The position numbers were made by a program, and so were the translations under genes. 8,088 nt of DNA from Opitutaceae bacterium (GTDB taxonomy: Bacteria; Verrucomicrobiota; Verrucomicrobiae; Opitutales; Opitutaceae), in the NCBI GenBank assembly GCA_031266495.1, contig JAISAX010000223.1, forward strand, positions 1 to 8,088. The letters are read 5' to 3'. The first letter of the stretch is position 1; the number at the start of each line of letters is the position of its first letter. The notes beneath the pieces were generated by a model, which was not told the DNA's origin, did not search any database, and saw only the letters and a list, made by a program, of their open reading frames with translations. Positions 1-6,600 of this stretch are shown in pieces.

Positions 1-10
1 GAGGGGGAGG

Positions 11-970
11 TCAGCGTTTGCCGTGATGGCGGCGGCGCAGGACGGCGAGGCAAGCGAAGGTGGTTGCTCCGACAAGAAGTGCGTTCGTCGCAGGTTCGGG
101 AACGAGGGAGGGCGCGCCGCGGATCTGGAATGCCCGAATTTCGTCTTCGGTCAGCGCGGTCTGGAAAATCGCCATGTTGTCGAGGGAACCGTTCACCGCG
201 CGGTTGAATCCGCCGGAGTTGCCGATGTTGAGCAGCGCAGTTGAGGCAGGGGCGATGATGGAGGAGGCAGTGTTGAGGTTGGGCGTGTTGATGGTGGCAG
301 TGACAGACGTGGCGAGCGAGGTGGCCGTTCCTTGATAAAAGGTCGCGGCCTTGGCGCCTGCGTCGAGGTTGACGCTGACGGCAAAGAAGACCCATTCGCC
401 GTTGTTCGCCGTGTAGTTGCCATCCGATACGGCGATGTTGACGCCGTTGACCTGGAGCGAGAGTCTGGAGGTCGCCTCTCCGGTGGTGCCGTTGCCAAAG
501 AGGATGATGCCGTTGGTGCCGGAGGTGTAGTCGAAGAGGCGGTTTCCCCCGGCCAGGCCGGAGCTGGTTTTATACCAGCCGGCCAGGGTGAAGGAGGTCA
601 GGTTATCGAGGGCACTGCTTGATGCCGTATGCGCGAGTTGAAGAAGTCCCGTGGAGACATTGATGGCGTTGTCGCCTGGCAATCCGGATACACCCGATCC
701 GTCCGCGCCGTAGAGATTGGCGGCGCTTCCCGATGAATTTTTCAGGGAAGCGGTGGCGGATGTGCTGGTGCCGGTGCTGGCGGCGGCGGTGCTGGTGGTG
801 ACGGGGTTGAATTCGTAGAGCAGCACCTGGGCGTGGATGGCAGGCGTCACTGCAATGAGTCCGAGGAGGGCGGCGGCTGCTGCTGCGGTTGCGGTGGTGG
901 CGGCGGCCAGGGCGAGGCGGACGGCGTGATGATGATGGTGCGGGAAACAAAGGCGACGGATGTTTTTCAT
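11..970 (-). CDS. PEP-CTERM sorted exported protein with laminin-G-like (LamG) domain
   Basis: The product is a 319-residue exported protein, probably displayed at the surface or in extracellular polymer; no enzymatic function can be assigned. Residues 1-47 form a long signal peptide: basic start MKNIRR, a run of five His at 11-15, an Ala-rich hydrophobic core, and a likely cut after AIHA (47/48). A Ser/Thr/Ala-rich linker follows to about 80. Residues about 123-284 match the concanavalin-like LamG fold, with FTLAGWYK near 127, the strand GEWVFFAVSV at 191-200, and the ending GSLDNMAIFQTALTEDEI at 261-278. The C-terminus is a textbook PEP-CTERM tag: VPEP at 290-293, a hydrophobic segment, then RRRHHGKR. 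In PEP-CTERM systems the tag is thought to be processed by an exosortase; none is encoded here. The frame stays open upstream to 1423, but the signal peptide fixes the ATG at 970-968. No clear Shine-Dalgarno is visible. Confidence 0.88.
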   Translation of the reverse strand: MKNIRRLCFPHHHHHAVRLALAAATTATAAAAAALLGLIAVTPAIHAQVLLYEFNPVTTSTAAASTGTSTSATASLKNSSGSAANLYGADGSGVSGLPGDNAINVSTGLLQLAHTASSSALDNLTSFTLAGWYKTSSGLAGGNRLFDYTSGTNGIILFGNGTTGEATSRLSLQVNGVNIAVSDGNYTANNGEWVFFAVSVNLDAGAKAATFYQGTATSLATSVTATINTPNLNTASSIIAPASTALLNIGNSGGFNRAVNGSLDNMAIFQTALTEDEIRAFQIRGAPSLVPEPATNALLVGATTFACLAVLRRRHHGKR

Positions 971-1069
971 GATTCGGATGTTCGGGTTTTGTTGTTTTGT
1001 CGTGTGTTGGCTGGATGGAGCGGGTGGAGAGCAGCCCGGTTTCGAGAAATCAGGCGTGCTAATGAATAC

Positions 1070-1099
1070 ATACAACTTCAGGCGCGCCGGACCGGACAA
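1070..1099 (-). promoter_or_regulatory. Weak sigma-70-like promoter candidate for the PEP-CTERM gene
   Basis: On the minus strand, TTGTCC (1099-1094) and TTGTAT (1075-1070) are separated by 18 bases, about 100 bases before the start codon. They match the consensus hexamers in 4/6 and 3/6 positions. The main support is that the palindromic operator candidate at 1102-1124 lies immediately upstream of the -35 box. This is a guess from spacing and position only. Confidence 0.2.
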
Positions 1100-1101
1100 T
1101 G

Positions 1102-1124
1102 CTGACGTTATCTGACACGTCAGA
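1102..1124. promoter_or_regulatory. Overlapping palindromes, operator candidate in a divergent intergenic region
   Basis: Two nested inverted repeats share the same bases. TCTGAC-AC-GTCAGA (1111-1124) is a perfect 6+2+6 palindrome. CTGACGT (1102-1108) pairs with ACGTCAG (1117-1123) across 8 bases. The effect is three copies of a TGAC-type half site. The site lies between the minus-strand PEP-CTERM gene and the plus-strand small gene, so a regulator bound here could affect both. The bound factor is unknown. Confidence 0.4.
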
Positions 1125-1199
1125 TTCCGGGTTCTGGCGCAGGCTTGTTTAGGATTGCCTGAAAAAAACAATGCCCCTGGCGTGTCCTCCGTAATGCCA

Positions 1200-1412
1200 A
1201 TGACTCTGAAACAGGAACTGCATGCTCTGGTTGACGCTCTGGTTGACGCCTTGCCGGATGACTCTCCCCGGTTGGCCGGTTTGGGCGAGTCCTTGCGCAT
1301 GAGTCGCGCACTGGATGAGGGGTTTGAAGACGTGCAACAGGGCCGCACTTGTGAGGCGGATGCTTTTCTCCGGAAGGTACAACAACGATGGCCGCGCAAA
1401 ACCTCCGTCTGA
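1200..1412 (+). CDS. Small antitoxin-like protein (unassigned family)
   Basis: This 70-residue hydrophilic protein has no membrane segment or signal peptide. The C-terminal half (SLRMSRALDEGFEDVQQG, then RTCEADAFLRKVQQRWPRK) resembles the tail of small Phd/RelB-type antitoxins, where an ALxE-EDV-x-G-R stretch is followed by an amphipathic helix. That is a family impression, not an identification. The ATG at 1200 gives the product MTLKQEL; an ATG two codons earlier (1194) and a TTG at 1155 are alternatives. Residues LVDALVDAL come from a perfect 12-base tandem duplication, which suggests recent slippage. There is no toxin gene on either side: downstream is the 1413-1725 gap, upstream a divergent gene. 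If it is an antitoxin, it is an orphan. Confidence 0.55.
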   Translation: MTLKQELHALVDALVDALPDDSPRLAGLGESLRMSRALDEGFEDVQQGRTCEADAFLRKVQQRWPRKTSV

Positions 1413-1452
1413 TTTTCGCGCATTGACGGGTTATTTTATTCACTGATGGGAA

Positions 1453-1620
1453 GTTCTGAAAATTCATTTTTGAACAGAAGGAAACCAGGGAAACGAAGGT
1501 AAAACAAAGAGGCCCTTGAATAATAAGTTGTTTATTATAAAAAGTTAAACAGGAGTGAACAGTAAGCATCCCTGGTTGTTCTTCGTTCTCTTCGTTGCCT
1601 TCTGTTCAATTTTTAGAAGT
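1453..1620. repeat. Imperfect inverted-repeat element (about 168 bp), MITE-like or REP-like
   Basis: TTGAACAGAAGG at 1470-1481 is matched by its exact complement CCTTCTGTTCAA at 1598-1609. The outer flanks also pair: GTTCTGAAAATT (1453-1464) against AATTTTTAGAAG (1608-1619), with a few extra bases on the left arm. Inside the arms, both sides carry AAC-GAAG and ACCAGGGA motifs in shuffled order. The centre is a small AT-rich hairpin. No transposase is present and no target-site duplication was recognised. Confidence 0.55.
1520..1538. repeat. AT-rich hairpin at the centre of the inverted-repeat element
   Basis: ATAATAA (1520-1526) and TTATTAT (1532-1538) form a perfect 7-bp stem around the loop GTTGT. 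It is too weak and AT-rich for a classic rho-independent terminator, although it lies downstream of the small plus-strand gene and is followed by an A-rich run. Confidence 0.4.
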
Positions 1621-1707
1621 CCCCTGATGTTGCGCGGATCGACGGATATCGACAGGAGCGATGGAGAGGGGGAACGTGCCCGCGTAATCTCTCCCGCGTA
1701 ACATCAA

Positions 1708-1718
1708 TTGTTCAACAA
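1708..1718. promoter_or_regulatory. Short palindrome just upstream of the LacI-type gene
   Basis: TTGTT-C-AACAA is a perfect palindrome around a central C, ending 7 bases before the ATG at 1726. LacI-family regulators bind palindromes of this general kind and often repress their own gene, so autoregulation is possible. The site is short and does not match the usual LacI-family core with a central CG, so support is weak. Confidence 0.25.
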
Positions 1719-1725
1719 GCCGCAC

Positions 1726-2850
1726 ATGCCCCCGAAGTCTGTAACCGCAAGGTCCTCGTCAAAGGCGTCTGTCACGGGCGCTTCTTTCACTGGTGCGGCG
1801 GCTCCTGCGGTCCGGGCGGCTGCTCCGCCAACGGTGCGCGAACTCGCCGCGCAACTTGGCATCAGCCGGACAACCGTGGCGCTGGCCTTGCGGCGGCATC
1901 CGAGCGTGGCCGCGGCGACGCGCGACCGCGTGCTGGCAGTTGCACAGACGGCGGGCTATCGGAAAAACCCGCTGGTCAATGCGCTCATGTCGCAAGTGCG
2001 ACAGCGGCAGCGCCTGAAACCGTCGGGCGAGGTGGTGGCGTTCCTGACATCGTTTTCAACGGAGGACGACTGGCGGCGGCATCCGTCGCATGTGCAGCAA
2101 TTCGAGGGCGCGCGGGAACGGGCGCGTCTGCTCGGGTTTGAGTTGCAACCGGTCTGGCTTGGCGAACACGGGGAACAGTCACGGCGTGCGGCGCAAATCC
2201 TGGCGGCGCGGGGCGTGCGCGGTTCCGTGCTGGCGCCGGTCAGTGTCGATCACCGGACATTGGAACTGGACTGGTCGGGTCATGCGGTGGTGGCGACCGG
2301 ATATTCGTTTCGCCAGGTGTCCCTGCATCGCTCGGCCAACCACAGCATCAGTCTGGTTTTTTCGTGTTACGCCCACTTGCGCAAGATGGGGTACCGGCGC
2401 ATTGGCATGGCAATGCTGAAGCAGGACAATGAACGGGTGGGGCATTTCTGGCTGACCGGTTTTCTCGGCGCGCAGCGCGTGTACGGCGGGGAGCGCATCG
2501 AGCCGTTGTTGTTTCCGGACTACACAAATCCGGCGCCTTTCCTGAAGCGGTTCGGGCGCGGGAAACCGGATGCGGTTATCGGCATCTGGCTGGACCTGCC
2601 GCTGACGTGGATGCGGGAGGAGCGCGGCGCGCGGGTGCCGGAGGAGGTCGGTTACGCGACGCTCGATGTCGGCGACCGCGCAGGACAAATCGCCGGCATG
2701 CAGCAGGACCACCGCGGCGTGGGCGCGGCGGCAATGGACTTGCTGGCAAGTCAGCTTTTCCACAACGAGATCGGTATCCCGAAAACCCCTACGGTCACAA
2801 TGATCGAGGGCACCTGGGTGGACGGCCCGACAGTGGCGCGGCGGGAATGA
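1726..2850 (+). CDS. LacI-family transcriptional regulator
   Basis: This 374-residue cytoplasmic DNA-binding protein is probably a sugar-responsive repressor. After a Ser/Ala-rich N-terminal extension of about 30 residues, the LacI-type helix-turn-helix is clear: TVRELAAQLGISRTTVALAL (about 36-55), then LRRHPSVAAATRDRVLAVA and the AGYRKNPLV hinge entry (about 76-84). The rest (about 100-370) is a periplasmic-binding-protein-like effector domain; HLRKMGYRRIGMA near 217, GKPDAVIGIW near 279 and the closing VTMIEGTWVDGPTV are characteristic. The frame is also open from a TTG at 1708. The ATG at 1726 is preferred, but neither start has a good ribosome binding site. No transporter or sugar enzyme is adjacent, so the effector and targets cannot be named. 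The divergent-style LacI operator normally seen near such genes was not found, apart from the small palindrome at 1708-1718. Confidence 0.9.
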   Translation: MPPKSVTARSSSKASVTGASFTGAAAPAVRAAAPPTVRELAAQLGISRTTVALALRRHPSVAAATRDRVLAVAQTAGYRKNPLVNALMSQVRQRQRLKPSGEVVAFLTSFSTEDDWRRHPSHVQQFEGARERARLLGFELQPVWLGEHGEQSRRAAQILAARGVRGSVLAPVSVDHRTLELDWSGHAVVATGYSFRQVSLHRSANHSISLVFSCYAHLRKMGYRRIGMAMLKQDNERVGHFWLTGFLGAQRVYGGERIEPLLFPDYTNPAPFLKRFGRGKPDAVIGIWLDLPLTWMREERGARVPEEVGYATLDVGDRAGQIAGMQQDHRGVGAAAMDLLASQLFHNEIGIPKTPTVTMIEGTWVDGPTVARRE

Positions 2851-2891
2851 TTGCGATCGGGAGGCCAACATTTTTGAGACGACGAGGACCG

Positions 2892-2907
2892 CGTGCATGA
2901 GTGCACG
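2892..2907. repeat. Short hairpin after the LacI-type gene
   Basis: CGTGCA (2892-2897) and TGCACG (2902-2907) form a 6-bp stem with loop TGAG about 40 bases past the LacI stop codon. There is no T-run after it, so a terminator role is doubtful. Confidence 0.25.
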
Positions 2908-2910
2908 AAC

Positions 2911-2938
2911 ACCTCTCTCTGCGCACCTCTCTCTGCGC
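2911..2938. repeat. Perfect 14-bp tandem duplication
   Basis: ACCTCTCTCTGCGC occurs twice in direct succession (2911-2924, 2925-2938). It lies in the leader between the LacI gene and the antitoxin, outside the preferred antitoxin reading frame start. Confidence 0.7.
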
Positions 2939-2980
2939 GGAACTTGCCAAGGGAAGGATTTCCCGCATCGTTGCGCCATT

Positions 2981-3193
2981 ATGGTTTTCGCCAGCACCTG
3001 GCTTGCCGAAGAGGCGCTCGCCCTGCCAACCACGCAGCGCGCGGCACTTGCCAGTTTGTTGCTCGAAAGTCTCAAGGGCGATCCTCGCAGCGACGCCCGG
3101 ATTGCCGCCGATCTCCAGGCCCGCCTTGACAATCTGAAGTCAGGAAAAGACGCAGGACTGACATTTGAAGAGGTTTTTGGCGAGAAGGCATGA
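2981..3193 (+). CDS. Antitoxin of a ParE/RelE-type module (TIGR02574-like addiction module component)
   Basis: This 70-residue protein is expected to bind and neutralise the toxin encoded directly downstream. The stretch LAEEALALPTTQRAALASLL (residues 8-27) followed by LESLKGD matches the opening of the TIGR02574 addiction-module antidote family, in which a short leucine-rich helix is followed by an acidic tail. The acidic C-terminal part ends LTFEEVFGEKA. The ATG at 2981 is chosen because family members begin just before the LAEEALALP helix; the longer frame from 2897 would translate the 14-bp tandem repeat and looks artificial. Its stop codon overlaps the toxin start as ATGA (3190-3193), the usual sign of translational coupling in such pairs. 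The antitoxin is intact although the partner is broken. Confidence 0.8.
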   Translation: MVFASTWLAEEALALPTTQRAALASLLLESLKGDPRSDARIAADLQARLDNLKSGKDAGLTFEEVFGEKA

Positions 3194-3492
3194 AGGTTGT
3201 TTTCAGTGTTCTTTTCAAAAACGACCTGCTGGAAGCCGAAACTCACTATGCCGGTATTTCACAGCGTTTGGGTGATGATTTCTACGAACGCATCAAGGAA
3301 ACTATTCGAACGATTATCAGGCGACAGGGAGGTGACCATGTCGGACCGCATGGATTTCCATGCCGATATTGCCGCCCGTTCCCCTGGCTTCTTTAGTACA
3401 AACTTGAAAACGGGAATCTCATGATTTTGGGACTGGTTCATTCCCGCAGGCACCCTGATTTTCTGAACGACAGGCTTGCCCGCGAAGAGTAA
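3190..3492 (+). pseudogene. ParE/RelE-type toxin interrupted by an in-frame amber codon
   Basis: The first 68 codons encode a recognisable ParE/RelE (plasmid-stabilisation type) toxin: MKVVFSVLFKNDLLEAETHY, then a helix through GDDFYERIKETIRTI, then GPHGFPCRYCRPFPWLL. A TAG at 3394-3396 then stops translation. Without any frame change, the next 31 codons read YKLENGNLMILGLVHSRRHP and on to DFLNDRLAREE before a TAA at 3490. These are the final strands of the family, including the typical LGLVHxRRHPDFL ending. In relatives an aromatic residue, usually Tyr or Phe, follows the PFPxLL motif, so a single TAC or TAT to TAG change would explain the break. The truncated product lacks the conserved C-terminal strand with its Arg/His residues and is probably inactive, unless the amber is read through. 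Start overlaps the antitoxin stop by 4 bases. Confidence 0.82.
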
Positions 3493-3613
3493 AAGAGCTG
3501 ACCAACGGGCGGAAGGGCTGATGGCAACCTGTCGGAGACAAGGAAGTGTATCCATCTTTTGAATTCCGGTGGCTGCATGGCGACATGTCCTCCCTCTCTC
3601 CCGGTTCGATTTT

Positions 3614-3643
3614 AGCGTTCTTCAGCGTTCTTTGGCGGTTCCC
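3614..3643. repeat. Three degenerate 10-bp tandem units
   Basis: Units starting at 3614, 3624 and 3634 read AGCGTTCTTC, AGCGTTCTTT and GGCGGTTCCC. The first two differ in one base; the third is degenerate. They sit between the dead toxin gene and the 3' end of the oxidoreductase gene. No hairpin terminator for the oxidoreductase was found here. Confidence 0.45.
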
Positions 3644-3665
3644 GATTTCCGTCATGGACTGCGCA

Positions 3666-6600
3666 CTACCCACGGGCGAAGGCGTCGCGCACGTAGGCGC
3701 GGGCATCGTGGCGGAAGGCGGTCGCCGCGGCGTGTTCGGGCAGGCCGAGCGTGCGACGGGCGCGGGCGACGATCAGGTGCAACTGCCAGGTGTGATCCTG
3801 GCGGGTGTCGGCGCCGCGGTCGTTGCGGAGCGTGATCTGTTCCTCGCCGTGCAGGGATTTCCAGAGAGAGCGCGAGGGGGGCAGCAGGCCGTCCGCGGCT
3901 GTCGTCCCGGCAAGGAGGGCGTCGAGCGCTTCGCGGAGCACGGGTGAATCTCCGAGGCGGACGGCGAGGCGTTCCAGGGTGCGGGCGAGGAGCGTGCGCA
4001 GGTTGAGCGGTCGCCCGGGTTCGCGGGCGAGATCGCGCAAGGCAGGGAGGGCGCGCGCGGTGCCGACGCGGCGCAGGAGCGCGAGGGCAAGGGTCCAGAA
4101 GGGCACGTCGATGATCTGGCCGTGCGCTCCGGGCACGGCATATTCTTCGGGCGTGGGACCGGTTTCGCGCGCGGTGAGCGCGGTCAGGAAGCGCGTTTCG
4201 ACTGCCGGAGCCGGATCGGGCCAGTTGGCGAGAATCGTGGCGGCGTAGAAGGACACGCGCGGATTTTCCGACGCGAGGCGGCGGGTGACGTCGTCGCGGA
4301 AATGGGCCGGGTCCTGCGCGAGTTGCCAGAGGTGCAGGCCGGGGCGACCTTCGTCGAGTGCGGCAAGGAGGTCGCTGTCGGCCGGGACGGCGGAGGCGGC
4401 AGGCTCCGCGGGGAGTTTCGCGCCGCTGGTTTCGAGCGCGGCCTGGAGCGCGCGCAGGTCGATGGCGCGGGCGGCGCCGGGCGTGGCCGGATTTTTCTGA
4501 CGAACGGCGAGGGCGGCGGCGATACCGGCGGCCTCGCCGAGGCGCTGGAGATCGCGCTGCATGCGCATGCCGTAGGCGGCCTCGACCGTCACGCCGGTGG
4601 CGCGACTGGGGATCCAGACGTTGGCGAGTCCGCGCGGGAGGAGCATCCGGTAGGGGAGATCGCAACGCTGGGGCTGGCGGAAGAGGCGGCAGGCCCAGTA
4701 ATAGAATACGGCTTCGTCGTTCTCGAACTCGAAGTCCACGGAGTGGGTGTCGGCCACGGTGTCGGTCTCGCCGACGGCATCGTCGAAGCGCGTGCGGTTG
4801 ACCATGTCGGCGAAGGTGAGGGTGACGTCGGTGACGATCTGGCGCGACTGGCGCAGGCCGAGGAGCGGCGACACCGCCACGGGCGAGGTCTTGCCGGCGA
4901 GCGCGGGAGCGAGGTGTTGCGCGATGCCGTGGAGGCGGGCGCGGGTGAGATCTTCGGGATCGGTGGGGTCGCACCAGCCGGCGTCGAAGTTGCACGAGCC
5001 GACGTTGAGCGTGCCGGGCACTTCGCCGGCCGGGCCGATGCCGAAGATGGACTGGCTGTAGGCGAGCGTGCGGCCGTCGCCTTCGCGTCCGGTGACGAAG
5101 GCGGCGCCGGCCTGCACGGAGAGATCGCCGTCGCCGGTGCCGTCGATCCAGGCTGTCGCCGGGATGCGTGTGAGGCGGCCTTCGACGAGGGCGAGCGCGG
5201 CGGTGACGGTTGCGCCGTTTTTCCCGACGTTCCAGAGCAGGGCGTCGCCGATGAAGGTGACGCCGGCCTCCTCGAACATTTCGAGGAGCACGAATTTTTT
5301 CGCGTCGTGGTGCCAGCCGCGGATTTTTTCGGCGGGGATGCCGGTGAGGAGAGAACTCATCTCGCGGCTGCGCTCGTTGATTTCTTCCTGGAGGCCGCCG
5401 GGCTTGCCGTGGAAATAACCGCAGATGCCGCCTCCGGTGCCGACGCCGCCCGGATAGGTGGTGTGGTCGAGGGCGAGGGTGCGCGCGCCGGCCCGGCCGG
5501 CGGCGATGGCGGCGTGGGCGCCCGCAGTGCCGGCACCGGCGACGACGACATCAAAGGCGGGAAGCTCGGCCGGCTCGGGAAGCGGAGGCGGCGGGGTGTG
5601 GGGTTGAGGGAGCTCCTCGTTCTCGCGGGCAGGCGGCAGGGAGGCGGAGAAGCCGAGGGCGAAACGGTCGGCGGGAGCGGCGAGGGCTTCGCGGCAGAAG
5701 GCGGGGCTGAGCACAGCAAGGTTTTGCGGCCAGGCAGGCCAGGCGGGCCAGTCAGGCCGGGCGGGAGAGGCAGCGGCCGGCGCGGTGGTGGCGGGAGCGG
5801 CAGGGTAAACCGGGAAATCGCGCAGCGAGGTGTGGCTGACAACAAAACCGGTGGTGGCGTCGGACGCGTTGACCGCGGAGCGGAGATCGCGGAGGAGCGC
5901 AACCGCCTCGCGGTGCCAGGGCGTGTCGGCGGAGACGGCCAGGCGCAGCCGGCGTTCGCTGGCGCGGGAAGAGCCGAGCCACTCGACTTCGGGATGGCGG
6001 GCGCGAAAGGCTTCGGCGGCGGTATCGAGTTTTTCAGGCGTGGAAGATTGCAGGACAATGCTGCGGTAGCGCGCCGACGGCGTCCGCGCGAGGGCGGCGG
6101 CATCGGGGCGGGCGAGCAGGGCGAGCGCGCCTTGTTCGGTGGCGTCGATCCAGTGACGGGCGCGCACGGTGCGCGCGCCGTTCTTGGTCGCGAGGGTCAG
6201 CGCGGTGAGGCGCTGGCCGGAGCCGGCATCGGGCGCGAGCGCGACAGCGAGGGGCGCGGCGTAGAGGAGCGTTTGCAGGTTGGCGGCGGCAGCGGAAGAG
6301 GCGGAAGAGGCGGCGGCGAGTGTGTCGTGCAGTTCCTTGCCTGCGGCGATTTCGGCCAGCGCGGGGTCGAACCAGAGAGCGGCATCGGCGGCGGGCGCCG
6401 TATTTTCCGAAGTAGTGGGGACGGGGATACCGGCGAGCCATTGCGCCCATCCGGCGCGGGCGGCAGCAGAGAGACCCGGGGAGGCAGGGGGGGGGGGGAG
6501 GGGGGAGGCGGTGTTTTCAAGGGCGCGTGTGGCTTCCCACAACAGGTCGCCGGAGGGTTCGACGAGCAGCACTTCATGACCGGCGGCGGCGAGCCGGCGG

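Larger units (their letters stand above)
1413..1725. other. Gene-free stretch before the LacI regulator
   Basis: No convincing reading frame occupies these roughly 310 bases on either strand. They hold an imperfect inverted-repeat element (1453-1620) with an AT-rich hairpin at its centre, a 9-base direct repeat CCCGCGTAA at 1679-1687 and 1693-1701 (14-base period), and a short palindrome just before the LacI gene. The stretch is AT-richer than its neighbours. Confidence 0.6.

Noticed and set aside
940..955. Five-histidine run in the PEP-CTERM signal peptide as a cloning tag
   Set aside because: It lies inside a natural signal peptide with mixed CAC/CAT codons and no vector sequence around it.
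971..1423. N-terminal extension of the PEP-CTERM frame up to 1423
   Set aside because: It would bury the signal peptide 151 residues inside the protein and overlaps the small plus-strand gene.
2179..3246. Minus-strand open frame of 355 codons opposite the LacI gene and the antitoxin
   Set aside because: It spans two unrelated plus-strand genes and their gap, and its translation shows no domain; a GC-driven shadow.
3652..4995. Minus-strand frame of 447 codons overlapping the oxidoreductase in another frame
   Set aside because: Arg/Pro-rich composition typical of an out-of-frame reading of a GC-rich gene; the in-frame protein is clearly real.
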